64,000 nucleotides of DNA from JAQBVV01 sp965249205 (lineage in GTDB: Bacteria > Acidobacteriota > Vicinamibacteria > Vicinamibacterales > UBA2999), in assembly GCA_965249205.1 (NCBI GenBank), contig CBDFLL010000006.1, positions 620,001 to 684,000 on the forward strand. The letters are read 5' to 3'. A program made the position numbers and the translations under genes. Shown here piece by piece: positions 1 through 7,959 of the stretch. The stretch's first letter is position 1; every line of letters starts with the position of its first letter. Below the pieces are notes generated by a model that worked only from the letters and a program-made list of their open reading frames with translations, was not told the DNA's origin and searched no databases.

Positions 1-574
1 GGCGTATCTGGGCCACGTGCTGCTGGACAATCGACAGGGACTTGTCGCCAACGTCTGCGCGACTCACGCGACGGGGACCGCCGAACGCGAGGCAGCGGCG
101 CTGTTGCTGGAGGCCAGCGCGCCGCCGGGCAGCACGGTCGGGGCGGACAAGGGCTACGATGTGGCAAGCTTTGTGGCCGCTGTCCGTATCCGGGCCGTCA
201 CGCCCCACGTTGCTCAGAAGGTCCGCTGGAGTGCGATCGATGGCCGGACCACGCGGCATGCGGGCTATCACGTCAGTCAGCGGAAACGGAAACTCGTAGA
301 ACAGGTCTTTGGCTGGATGAAGACCGTCGGCGGCTTGCGCAAACTCCGGCATCGCGGTGTCGCCCTCGTGGATTGGCAGCTTACCTTCGCCGCCACGGTC
401 TATAACTTGGTCCGGCTGCGGAATCTGGAGGCGAGGTGTCCCTGATCACCGGCCGCGCGTGTCGCCGGCCCCTTGATCGGGGCCAGCGCACAGCCGTGCG
501 CACCGTTGTCGGTCGGTGGTGACTCGCATGATCCTTAGAAAACGGCCCGATCACCCGGGTTCTTCAGCAGCCTG
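1..574 (+). mobile_element. IS5-type insertion sequence, copy 1 (right part only)
   Basis: This is the right 574 bp of the 1.29-kb element found complete at 12023-13317; the left part lies before the window. It ends in the right terminal inverted repeat (..TTCAGCAGCCTG) followed by CTAG at 575-578, as at the other copies. CTAG is the four-base target typical of the IS5 group. Here that CTAG is also the first four bases of the inverted-repeat element at 575-739, so the IS went into the very end of that element. Confidence 0.93.
2..445 (+). CDS. IS5-family transposase, C-terminal part (truncated by window start)
   Basis: The C-terminal 147 residues of the same 358-residue DDE transposase encoded by the other four copies. 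The second catalytic aspartate lies in the GADKGYD motif and the catalytic glutamate in the RKLVEQVFGWMK motif (a Y/R-E-K-like signature of DDE_Tnp_1 enzymes). The N-terminal part and first aspartate lie outside the window. The TGA stop is at 443-445. Confidence 0.93.
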   Translation, partial: AYLGHVLLDNRQGLVANVCATHATGTAEREAAALLLEASAPPGSTVGADKGYDVASFVAAVRIRAVTPHVAQKVRWSAIDGRTTRHAGYHVSQRKRKLVEQVFGWMKTVGGLRKLRHRGVALVDWQLTFAATVYNLVRLRNLEARCP

Positions 575-739
575 CTAGTGCAGTGTCCAGGAAATAGCTG
601 GTGCACCGAGGGCGTCGATGCGCCCGGCTGGCAAGGCGCGACGACCGAGAATATTGGACATATGTGAGGGAGGAACGACGCCGCCGGGCGGGATGCAGCG
701 GCGGCCGAATGCCCAGCTATTTCCTGGACACTGCACTAG
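575..739. repeat. 165-bp MITE-like inverted-repeat element A
   Basis: A perfect 27-bp inverted repeat, starting CTAGTGCAGTGTCCAGGAAA at 575-601 and mirrored at 713-739, encloses a GC-rich core. It holds no coding frame worth calling. The core contains GCGCGACGACCGAGAATAT and, further on, a GAGGGAGGAACGACGCCGCC-like stretch. Both recur in element B at 2626-2790, which has exactly the same length but unrelated arms. Its left CTAG is the insertion point of IS5 copy 1. It is either a non-autonomous transposable element or a REP-like hairpin. Confidence 0.85.
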
Positions 740-856
740 TTGAGCCAACTTCTTTCGGCCATTTCACTCGCGTATCTCTGGCGCGTGGTCGCGCTCATCG
801 GTTCTCGATCACGCCGACGGGTTGGCGGGAGTGTGGGCACACGAGCCCCGTCGACC

Positions 857-1132
857 TTAAAGCGAGGCCTTGAGAGCCGAAGCGGCCTTGAAGATGCACG
901 TCTTCCTGGCGGAAATCTCGATGGGCTTGCCGGTCTGCGGGTTACGGCCGGCACGCGCAGAGCGGTCCTTCACGGTGAAGGTGCCGAAGCTCGGCATGTA
1001 GAACTTGCCACCCTGGAGAATGCTCTTCGTCACTGCGTCGAAAATCGAGTCAACGGCTCTTGCAGTGGCGCGACGGGACAGGCCGCTACCGCTGGCCTTG
1101 TGAATCTGCTCCACCAACTCCTGCTTGGTCAT
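857..1132 (-). CDS. HU-family DNA-binding protein (second of a tandem pair)
   Basis: A 91-residue nucleoid-associated protein of the HU/IHF fold, expected to bind and bend DNA as a dimer. The beta-arm signature is clear: GTFTVKDRSARAGRNPQTGKPI followed by an FK..S.LK tail. I start it at the ATG at 1132. AGGAGG lies six bases upstream of that ATG, whereas it directly abuts the in-frame GTG at 1138, which is too close for initiation. It follows another HU gene by only a few bases, so the two are probably co-transcribed and may form heterodimers. Confidence 0.93.
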   Translation of the reverse strand: MTKQELVEQIHKASGSGLSRRATARAVDSIFDAVTKSILQGGKFYMPSFGTFTVKDRSARAGRNPQTGKPIEISARKTCIFKAASALKASL

Positions 1133-1145
1133 TCTCACCTCCTAA

Positions 1146-1427
1146 TCAGCCGTTCAGGCTCTTCTTGAGGTCGCTGGAGGGCTTGAATCCGACGGTCTTA
1201 CTGGCGAGAATCTGGATGGGCTTGCCGCTTTTCGGGTTGCGGCCGGTACGGGCGGCGCGGTCCTTAATCGCGAAGATTCCGAAGCCGGGGTGCGAGTAGC
1301 GCCCGTCAGCCTTGACGGCCTGGCCGATGGCGCCGAAAAGACCGTCGACGAGCTCTTCGACCTTCTTCTTTGTAAAACCGCCGCCGAGTTGCGACTGCAC
1401 CTCTCCGATCAATTCTTTCTTAGTCAT
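1146..1427 (-). CDS. HU-family DNA-binding protein (first of a tandem pair)
   Basis: A 93-residue HU/IHF-fold protein with the RAARTGRNPKSGKPIQI arm motif and the closing FKPSSDLKKSL. GGAGA sits eight bases before the ATG. Compared with its neighbour it has a slightly divergent pre-arm region (SHPGFGIF where family members often have VxLxGFGTF). The downstream HU gene follows directly, which suggests duplication and an operon. The upstream side (1428-1500) must carry the promoter, but I could not pick a convincing one. Confidence 0.92.
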   Translation of the reverse strand: MTKKELIGEVQSQLGGGFTKKKVEELVDGLFGAIGQAVKADGRYSHPGFGIFAIKDRAARTGRNPKSGKPIQILASKTVGFKPSSDLKKSLNG

Positions 1428-1507
1428 GAAAAGTCTCCAGTTGGAGGCCGCACTTTAAGACTGACACGTTCAGTCGTGTCTGGGACAGATTCTCGGTTCG
1501 ATCCGCC

Positions 1508-1557
1508 GGGCCCCGAGTTGCGCAAGCGACCTTCGGGTTCGATTCCCGCCCCCGGCA
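1508..1557 (+). other. tRNA-Leu-like 3'-half remnant
   Basis: The stretch reads like the 3' half of a class II tRNA: a variable-arm hairpin GTTGC-GCAA-GCGAC, then a T-arm CGGG-TTCGATT-CCCG, then CCCCGGCA resembling an acceptor 3' strand. No matching 5' half (GCCGGGG) or anticodon arm is present upstream, so it is not a working tRNA. Such 3' fragments are left by integrative elements that use tRNA genes as attachment sites, but decay is equally possible. Confidence 0.4.
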
Positions 1558-1641
1558 CTCAATACCGTATACGGCGTCCGGTATCGTAGAATTTCCCCAC
1601 GCAACCCTGAATCGCTGAAACTCACAACCGTGGAGTCGCAC

Positions 1642-2628
1642 ATGCGGAAATTCAAGTCCTCGTGGTTCGTCGCGATCTCGTGCATCGCGCTTCTTCCGGC
1701 GCTCGGCGCCAAGGCCGCCGATCGGCAGGAGACCGACGCCTGGACCCCTCCTGCCTGGGCGTATCCGGTCATGGATGAGGGCCGCGGGCGTGGTCCCGAC
1801 GACGGGACGCTGCACAGCGTGGAGGGGAGCGACCTTCAACTCACCCAGACCGAGATCAACAATTCGTTCGCGCCGCCCGATTGGTATCCGGACGAGCATC
1901 CGCCGATGCCCGAAGTGGTGGCGCATGGGCGCCAACCGCTCGTCCGCGCCTGCGCCCAGTGCCACATGCCGCACGGAGCCGGACATCCGGAATCGGCGGG
2001 CCTTGCCGGCTTACCGGCCGACTACATCGCGGCGCAGACGATGGCCTATCAGAACGGCACCCGCAAGAGTCTTGTCGCCGCGCGTTCACGGAGCATGATC
2101 GCTATCTCCGCTGCGATGACCGAAGAGGAAATGCGGATCGCCGCAGAATATTTTGCATCGTTGCCGCCGGTGCAGTGGATAATCGTCATGGAGGCGGACA
2201 TGGTTCCCGAAACCTATGTGGGCGCCGGCAACATGCGCCATGCCGAACCCGGTGGCGGGATGGAGCCCATCGGAAATCGCATTATCGAGATTCCCGAAAA
2301 CTTCGAATTGGCCGAGTTACGAGATTCGCACAGCCCGTTCGTGGCCTATGTGCCTCGTGGAAGCGTCGCGGCAGGCCAGGAGCTTGCGATGGCCGGTGGC
2401 GGGCGTTCCGTTCAGTGTTCGCTGTGTCACGGCCCGGACCTGAAGGGTCTCGCGCAGATTCCCAGCATCGCCGGACGTTCGCCCATCTATCTCGCGCGCC
2501 AGATGTTCGACATCAAACACGGTGTCCGCGGTGGTGAGAACGCGGCCCTCATGCAGGGCGCGGTTGCCAACCTGACCGACGAGGACATTCTCAACCTCTC
2601 AGCCTATCTGGCCTCGCTCGAGCCGTAG
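1642..2628 (+). CDS. Exported diheme c-type cytochrome
   Basis: About 328 residues with an N-terminal signal peptide (MRKFKSSWFVAISCIALLPALG..AKA) and two haem c attachment motifs, CAQCH (about residue 107) and CSLCH (about residue 260). The two-domain layout resembles class I cytochrome c553/c4-type electron carriers of the periplasm. I start at the ATG at 1642, with GGAG seven bases upstream; an in-frame GTG lies at 1630. The TAG stop at 2626-2628 is also the first three bases of inverted-repeat element B. The redox partner is unknown. Confidence 0.85.
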   Translation: MRKFKSSWFVAISCIALLPALGAKAADRQETDAWTPPAWAYPVMDEGRGRGPDDGTLHSVEGSDLQLTQTEINNSFAPPDWYPDEHPPMPEVVAHGRQPLVRACAQCHMPHGAGHPESAGLAGLPADYIAAQTMAYQNGTRKSLVAARSRSMIAISAAMTEEEMRIAAEYFASLPPVQWIIVMEADMVPETYVGAGNMRHAEPGGGMEPIGNRIIEIPENFELAELRDSHSPFVAYVPRGSVAAGQELAMAGGGRSVQCSLCHGPDLKGLAQIPSIAGRSPIYLARQMFDIKHGVRGGENAALMQGAVANLTDEDILNLSAYLASLEP

Positions 2629-2790
2629 TGTCCCGAATCAGAAGTTCGTTGACAAATATTCCGGAGCGCGGCGCCCGGCCTGGCCAGGCGCGACGACCGA
2701 GAATATCGAGAATATTCGAGGAAGGAGCAACGCCGCCGGACGGGATGCCCCGCCCGGAATATGTCGGCGAACTTCTGATTCGGGACACTA
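2626..2790. repeat. 165-bp MITE-like inverted-repeat element B
   Basis: A perfect 23-bp inverted repeat (arms 2626-2648 and 2768-2790, starting TAGTGTCCCGAATCAGAAGT) flanks a core that shares AGGCGCGACGACCGAGAATAT and GGA(A)GGAGCAACGCCGCCGG with element A. The total length, 165 bp, is identical to element A although the arms differ. The left arm provides the TAG stop codon of the cytochrome gene, and the right end reads CTAG. It may act as a transcript-end hairpin. Confidence 0.82.
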
Positions 2791-2852
2791 GCAGCCCGTG
2801 GTGACAGTCCAGCGGCATTCGGCCCGACCCATGCAGCCCAGGCCCGGGCATG

Positions 2853-3965
2853 TCAGACGCCGTCGAAGAAGCGTTTCGGCCCGTCCACCGTCATGGCTCG
2901 AATCGCCTGGTCTGTCACACCGAGTGCCCTGAGCGCTGGCAGCGCCTTCCGCGTGACGAAAAGGATCCCGTCGGGATTCTGAGCCATCTGGTCCGGAATC
3001 GCGGCCGTGGGGAACAGGGTCGCAGCAAACAACCAGTCGTTGCCGAGCATGATGCGCTCAGGCCACCCGGCATCGACGTGAGCCTTGACGACCGTCATGC
3101 GCTCCTCCAAGGTCGGCGGGCCATCCGGCGCGCCCGGCGCTGGCGCACTCCGCGACACGTGGTCCATCGAGATGTGGTATCCGCGCCGCGCAAGCCCGAG
3201 GGTGTAGCTCTGGTCTCGGCTGTCATCGCTGTGGCCGATGCAGGCCTTTGATGGGCTGAGCCCTTCGGCCTCGAAGATGGCGGCCTGCTGCTCACCGATT
3301 CGGTTTCCCGCCGGCGCGTGCGTGGTGATTGGTACGCCTGTCGCCCTGCTGACCCGAGCGGCGGCGCTGAGCACCTTCTCGCCAAACTCGCTGATCTCGC
3401 CTCCGTTGGCCACCTTGATGATGCCGGCCTTGATGTCGGTGTCTTCGATGCCGACCTCGATTTCGCGGGTAAAGAACTCTACAAGCTCTTCGACCGTGCG
3501 GGCGTTCATCGAGAAGGAGCCATCGACCCAATGCCCCGTGCTGGCGACGACCTGCACGCCCGACTGACGCGAGATCTCCTCCATCAGGCGGATATCGCGC
3601 CCCAGGTCGAATGTCGTGACGTCAACAAAGGAATCGACGCCTTCATCCTTGGCCTGCTTGAGCGTCTCGACCGTGTCGTTCACAAACTGCGCGCGGTCGC
3701 CGAAAAGCTCCGGCCACGCCCGTCGGAGGCCCGGCGAGGTCGCGGTAATGTGCTCGTGGGAGAGCGTGAAACCCAGGTTGCTGGTATCGATGGGTCCCAG
3801 CACCGTCTGGACCGTGCCGGTCGCGGAGGCTGGACCTTGTGCGGCGCCGCCCGCAAACGCCAAGTCCCCCCGTAATACCGAGACGGCCCCAAGCCCTGCC
3901 GCCAGGCGCCCGATCACCTCCCGACGACTCAACTGCCTGCTGTCAGCGTCCTGCCGTTGCATCAT
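2853..3965 (-). CDS. Phosphotriesterase-family metal-dependent hydrolase, Tat-exported
   Basis: A 370-residue member of the phosphotriesterase/lactonase branch of the amidohydrolase superfamily. The N-terminus has a twin-arginine motif (SRREVIG) followed by a hydrophobic stretch, so export is likely. Binuclear metal-site signatures are visible: HEH at about residue 70-72, a candidate carboxylated lysine in KAGIIKVA, histidines in TTHAPAG and IGHSDDS, and the closing aspartate in GNDW. Substrates could be lactones or organophosphate esters; sequence alone does not decide. AGGAAGGGA precedes the ATG. Confidence 0.88.
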   Translation of the reverse strand: MMQRQDADSRQLSRREVIGRLAAGLGAVSVLRGDLAFAGGAAQGPASATGTVQTVLGPIDTSNLGFTLSHEHITATSPGLRRAWPELFGDRAQFVNDTVETLKQAKDEGVDSFVDVTTFDLGRDIRLMEEISRQSGVQVVASTGHWVDGSFSMNARTVEELVEFFTREIEVGIEDTDIKAGIIKVANGGEISEFGEKVLSAAARVSRATGVPITTHAPAGNRIGEQQAAIFEAEGLSPSKACIGHSDDSRDQSYTLGLARRGYHISMDHVSRSAPAPGAPDGPPTLEERMTVVKAHVDAGWPERIMLGNDWLFAATLFPTAAIPDQMAQNPDGILFVTRKALPALRALGVTDQAIRAMTVDGPKRFFDGV

Positions 3966-4330
3966 GAAGTCCCTTCCTGATCAAATGTCGTGTTGCCGCG
4001 GCGGCCCTCCAACGCGGAGACACCGTGCCTCTACCGGAGATGAGGGCCACTCCCTGAGGATTCTACGTTACTGAGTCCGAGCGCAAAACGGTCACCGCAC
4101 AGCCACAGGGGCCACCGAGGGGCCGGTTGCGCCCCTGAGCTTCAAGCGGCTCGACGATGAAGGCGAACTCGTGAGCGCCTCGACGTCGGACCGAACGTTG
4201 CTTCCATTGCATCGATGGCGTAAATTGCCCGAGCGATTCTTTCTCTGATCGAGTTCGACGTCGGTGGTCCTGACACGCAGCACCCCCTCGGTCGGTCCGA
4301 TTGATAGCACGTTACGGGAGAAGATTCACC
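3966..4330. other. Divergent intergenic region
   Basis: 365 bp separate the divergently transcribed phosphotriesterase-like and amidohydrolase genes. No coding frame with a supportable start, RNA gene or strong inverted repeat is apparent. Promoters for both flanking genes must lie here, but I see no convincing -35/-10 pair. Confidence 0.5.
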
Positions 4331-5521
4331 ATGATGAACCGGCGCCGGTTTCTCTACACAGCGGCCGCGGGCGCGGCGCTGGTCGCCCGCGTTCCGAACG
4401 TCTTTGCCCAGGCCGCGCAATACGATCTGATTATCAGAGGGGGGCGCGTCATCGATCCCTCGCTTCGGATCGATGCGATCCGCGATGTCGCGATCACGGG
4501 AGGTCGTATCGCGGCCGTCGAGGCCGGGATCACTGGCGATGCGGCGGAAACGATCGATGCGCGTGGGAAGCTCGTCGTGCCGGGACTCATCGACATCCAC
4601 ACCCACGCCGCCCGCACCCCCGAGGGGCCTGGGCTGGTCCTCTCGGACGGTGTGACCGGGTGGATCGATGCAGGCTCGCAAGGAGCCGACCGCATCGGCG
4701 ATACGGTCGCCGTGGCCAGGACGTCGCCGCAGCAAGGCCGCGTGCTGATCAATATCGGGCGCGCGGGTATTCTGCCCGATGGCGACACCATGAATATCGA
4801 GCGTGCCGATACCGGCGCGCTTCGCGATGCGATCGAGAAGAACCGCGAGTTCGTTGTCGGCGTCAAGGCGAGGCTGTCGGGAGCGGTGACGGGCGAGAAC
4901 GACGATGAGGTGCTGCGTCGGGCGCAGGAGGTGGCCACCTTCTTCAACATACCGCTGATGATCCACATGGGGCAGTCGCACTCACCGCTCTCCCTGCTCT
5001 TCGATCGGCTCAAGCCCGGTGACATCGTCACGCACATGTTCGCGCCGCCGCCCAACAGCATCATCGACGACGACGGCCGTATCCTTCCCGAAGTGCTGGC
5101 CGCCCGCCGCCGCGGCGTCTGGTTCGACGTCGGCAACGGGCGAAACGGCCATATGAGGTGGGACGTCGTCGAGCGCATCATGCAGGCCGGCTTTTGGCCA
5201 GATACCTTCTCCACCGACTGGAACGTCAATAGTCCCTCGACGGGAGTCGTTGACTTTCCCAACTGCATGTCAAAATTATTGGGCTTCGGCATGACGGTGC
5301 CGGAGGCGGTCGAGCGCGCCACCGTCAACGCCTCGCGCATCTTCGATGTGTTCCGCGACCGCGGCACGTTGAATGTAGGCGCGGTGGCCGATCTCGCGCT
5401 ACTCGAATTGCGTGACGGAAACTTTGAATTCCTCGACAACTACGGAAATACGATACAGGGCCGGCGACGATTGTTCCCGAGCGGCACCGTGCTTGGTGGC
5501 AAGCCGATTCCTCGAGCATAG
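4331..5521 (+). CDS. Exported amidohydrolase-family protein (dihydroorotase/D-aminoacylase-like)
   Basis: A 396-residue metal-dependent hydrolase. MMNRRRFLYTAAAGAALVAR looks like a Tat-type signal. The first metal motif HTH lies near residues 90-92 (LIDIHTH), preceded by the N-terminal beta-domain (DLIIRGGRVIDPS) typical of cyclic amidohydrolases. A STDW motif near residue 300 probably supplies the catalytic aspartate. The start is the ATG at 4331, with GGAG about ten bases upstream. The substrate (cyclic amide, N-acyl amino acid or other) is not determined. Confidence 0.85.
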   Translation: MMNRRRFLYTAAAGAALVARVPNVFAQAAQYDLIIRGGRVIDPSLRIDAIRDVAITGGRIAAVEAGITGDAAETIDARGKLVVPGLIDIHTHAARTPEGPGLVLSDGVTGWIDAGSQGADRIGDTVAVARTSPQQGRVLINIGRAGILPDGDTMNIERADTGALRDAIEKNREFVVGVKARLSGAVTGENDDEVLRRAQEVATFFNIPLMIHMGQSHSPLSLLFDRLKPGDIVTHMFAPPPNSIIDDDGRILPEVLAARRRGVWFDVGNGRNGHMRWDVVERIMQAGFWPDTFSTDWNVNSPSTGVVDFPNCMSKLLGFGMTVPEAVERATVNASRIFDVFRDRGTLNVGAVADLALLELRDGNFEFLDNYGNTIQGRRRLFPSGTVLGGKPIPRA

Positions 5522-5581
5522 GCCCCGACGCCGATGGCGCTGACTCCAGGCAGGCTGTCGCTCGGAAAGAGAGGCACCGTC

Positions 5582-6487
5582 ATGATCCGTGTTGCCCTTC
5601 TCTTTGCTCTTGCAGTCCTGGCGACCGGGAGTGTGACTCCGGCGTCGGCGCAGACGCCCGACCTGGAGACCGTGCTGTCACGGGCCGGCGAGTACGTCGC
5701 GCGCTACGAGCCCGCCCTTGGCACGGTGATCGCCGAAGAGGTTTATTCGCAGAACGACCGGGTGCCGGACCTGCAGCGCAACGGTGGCGCGAGGGGAGCG
5801 GGCTCGGTGTCGTTTCGGTATCAGCGACGGCGCTTGCTGTCGGATTTCCTGATGATTCGCCTCGCGAGCCAAGGCGACCAGTGGATGGGGTTTCGGGCCG
5901 TCGTCGACGTGGACGGTCGTCCGGTGCGCGATCGGCTGGAACGGTTGCAGGAAGCGCTCGAGGGCTCGACGGAGACAGTGGTCTCACGGTGGCGGAAGCT
6001 CGCCGAGGAGAGCGCCCGGTACAACATCGGGAGCTTCCTTCGCAGCACGAATGTACCGACGTTTGCGCTGACCATCCTCCGCGATGAGCATCGGCACCGT
6101 TTCGACTTTGAGCGTGTTGACGAGGAGCGAGTCGAGGGCCTGAACGTCTGGGTGATTCAGTTCCGGGAGTGGGCCAGCCCCACCCTGATCAGCGACCTCC
6201 GCGGTGGAGACGTATCTGCTCACGGAAGCATGTGGATCGATCCCCTTGAAGGACGCCTCGTGCGGACCGAGGTGCTGACCGGCGACGGCGATAGCCCGAT
6301 GCGCTCTCAGACCACCGTTCGATATCGACCCGACGGCGACCTTGGCATCTGGGTGCCATACGACATGCAGGAGCGGTACGAGAGCCGCGACGGGCGACGT
6401 TTCGACGCCACAGCCAGCTACTCGAACTTCCAGCAGTTCAAGGTGACTGTCGGGACCTCAGTGTCCCAAACGCCGCTCCCGGAGTAG
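5582..6487 (+). CDS. Conserved-looking exported protein of unknown function
   Basis: About 301 residues with a clear signal peptide (MIRVALLFALAVLATGSVTPASA-QT). The mature part starts with an amphipathic helix (VLSRAGEYVARYEPALGTVIAEE) and is otherwise rich in beta-strands, with repeated FDFERVDE/VWVIQFREW-type stretches. It somewhat resembles outer-membrane-lipoprotein-sorting-like folds, but no diagnostic motif is visible and I do not assign a function. The ATG at 5582 is preferred over 5534 because it begins the signal peptide and GAGAGG lies upstream. Confidence 0.7.
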   Translation: MIRVALLFALAVLATGSVTPASAQTPDLETVLSRAGEYVARYEPALGTVIAEEVYSQNDRVPDLQRNGGARGAGSVSFRYQRRRLLSDFLMIRLASQGDQWMGFRAVVDVDGRPVRDRLERLQEALEGSTETVVSRWRKLAEESARYNIGSFLRSTNVPTFALTILRDEHRHRFDFERVDEERVEGLNVWVIQFREWASPTLISDLRGGDVSAHGSMWIDPLEGRLVRTEVLTGDGDSPMRSQTTVRYRPDGDLGIWVPYDMQERYESRDGRRFDATASYSNFQQFKVTVGTSVSQTPLPE

Positions 6488-6639
6488 CGCCTTCTGCTCG
6501 TCGCCGGGATCTGGGTAGCACGAACTGGTTCGGGGACTGCGGCGGCTGGTGCCGACGAACTGATGGCGCGAGCTTCCGGCACCCGCCTCGGCGATGACTC
6601 AGTGTTCGCCACCTTGTCAGTGCCCCGTCGAAGGAGACT

Positions 6640-7056
6640 ATGCCAGCAGTAGAAATTAACCTTCGTCGCCTTTGGGTAGTGGGGCCGCTCACAGTGCTGG
6701 CCTCGATCGCTGCCGTTCTTGTCGTGCGGATCACCGCAGTTTCAATATTGGGGCCATCTGAATTCGCGCCGCTGGACTGGGAACCGCCCATCGTGCTCAC
6801 GGCTGTCCTGGTGACGGCTGCGGTGCTCGTATTTGCGGTCGTTGCCAGCCTGGCGACGACTCCGCTCCGCACCTATCGGCGCATGGCCTTCGTGATCCTG
6901 GTGCTCTCGCTGGTTCCAGACTTCCTGCTGCCAGGCTCAGAGCCTGGCGCCACGTGGCCGGCTGTGAGCGCGTTGATGGTGATGCACGTAGTGGCATGGT
7001 GGGTCACGGTACAGATGCTCACAAGGCTGACGGTGCGCGCAGTACCAGCGCCGTGA
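6640..7056 (+). CDS. Small integral membrane protein (DUF6069-like)
   Basis: 138 residues with four predicted transmembrane helices (about residues 12-32, 48-70, 80-98 and 104-124) and short loops. The overall pattern, an RRLWVVGPL opening and a PDFLLPGSEPG segment before the last helices, resembles the DUF6069 family of unknown function; this match is from memory and is modest. No cofactor or catalytic residues are evident. AAGGAGA precedes the ATG. Confidence 0.65.
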   Translation: MPAVEINLRRLWVVGPLTVLASIAAVLVVRITAVSILGPSEFAPLDWEPPIVLTAVLVTAAVLVFAVVASLATTPLRTYRRMAFVILVLSLVPDFLLPGSEPGATWPAVSALMVMHVVAWWVTVQMLTRLTVRAVPAP

Positions 7057-7110
7057 GGCCGCAACGCTGAGGCTACTGCGACGCGTGTCGGCTCTCGTGA
7101 GCGAGCTCCT

Positions 7111-7195
7111 CCTATAATCAGCCGGTCTAGACCGAACACATGTCTCTCGCTCCCGGCACCCGCATCGCCCGTATGGAGTCGCTGCCCGGATCGGT
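7111..7195 (+). promoter_or_regulatory. Recurrent leader 1 with TATAAT box
   Basis: TATAAT at 7113-7118 begins the shared string TATAATCAGCCGGTCTAG, followed by a segment (about 7152-7195) that is roughly 80% identical to one at 7735-7788 upstream of the M28 peptidase. A related string stands at 25421-25439 upstream of the beta-lactamase-like gene. It ends about 50 bp before the DUF1330 gene. The -10 box is good but no convincing -35 is seen. Confidence 0.45.
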
Positions 7196-7243
7196 GTGAG
7201 TACGACACATCCTCGCCGCTTCCTTTAACGGAGGAACCAAGTT

Positions 7244-7573
7244 ATGGCCGTATTTATGATCGCTGAGGTCAAGGTGACCGACGATAGCTGGATTCCGGAC
7301 TACGCTGCCAAAGTGCACGAAATCGTTCACAAGCACGGCGGCAAGTATCTGTCTCGCAGCGCCAACATCACACCGCTTGAGGGTAAGACGCCGGATTTGA
7401 CGCTGGTCGCCATTCTGCAATTTCCGACTGTGGCGGCGGTTCAGGCCTTCGCGAATGACCCGGCCTACGCGCCGTTCGCCAAGGCCAGGCAGGCGGGCAC
7501 CATCAGCTCCCTGTTCATCATCGATGACACGGATGCCGCTGGCACCATTCCGTACCTGACGAAGGCCGTCTAG
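7244..7573 (+). CDS. DUF1330-family protein
   Basis: 109 residues of the ferredoxin-like (dimeric alpha/beta barrel) DUF1330 family. The opening VFMIAEVKVTDDSWIPDYAAKV, the central GGKYLSRS segment and the FPTVAAVQAFANDPAYAPF helix follow the family pattern. Members are small cytoplasmic proteins of unknown role, sometimes beside oxidoreductases. AACGGAGGAACC precedes the ATG, so the start is secure. It appears to be a single-gene unit behind the recurrent leader. Confidence 0.85.
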   Translation: MAVFMIAEVKVTDDSWIPDYAAKVHEIVHKHGGKYLSRSANITPLEGKTPDLTLVAILQFPTVAAVQAFANDPAYAPFAKARQAGTISSLFIIDDTDAAGTIPYLTKAV

Positions 7574-7680
7574 CCCCGCGCTGCTCAGGTGGCGGGAACC
7601 AGCGTCGGCGCCAGCCGAATGATGCCGGGACCCGTGTGGGCCTCCCGCATGGACGCCAAATTGCCCCAGCGAGCCCGCTG

Positions 7681-7795
7681 TAATCAGGCCCACCGCTGAT
7701 GGTCTCTGACTCCCGGCACCGCTGATGGTCTCTGACTCCCGGCACTCGCCTCGACCGCATGAAGTCGCTGCCGAGATCGGCGTGGGCGGGATAGA
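7681..7795 (+). promoter_or_regulatory. Recurrent leader 2 with internal 26-bp tandem duplication
   Basis: This part of the 386-bp gap before the M28 peptidase contains two exact 26-bp units (7693-7718 and 7719-7744, each CCGCTGATGG..CCCGGCA). The GAGTCGCTGCCCGGATCGG-type stretch of leader 1 follows, in a slightly changed form. A TGTAATCAGG string at about 7680 sits where leader 1 has TATAATCAGC. Nothing else codes in this gap. Confidence 0.4.
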
Positions 7796-7959
7796 CTACG
7801 CTCATCAACTACGCATTCAAAACACCGACTGTCTTTCGTCTCCGGGAATGGGCGTTACGGAAGCCGTGAGGTACCGTGCCGTTCTAGTAGTAGTAGCGCG
7901 CATGCATGAGCAGCCGTGCCAGCCATCGCTCAACTCAAGGCGACATGGGGAGAAGGAAC

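Noticed and set aside
1420..1986. 188-residue minus-strand frame containing a GRESNP-like phrase
   Set aside because: The phrase is a known artefact of translating tRNA-like sequence backwards; it overlaps the cytochrome start and the tRNA remnant.
4354..5439. 361-residue minus-strand frame
   Set aside because: Fully antisense to the amidohydrolase and composed mainly of Ser/Arg/Pro-rich low-complexity sequence.
7693..7744. Possible CRISPR start
   Set aside because: Only two directly adjacent identical units without spacers; no cas genes in the window.
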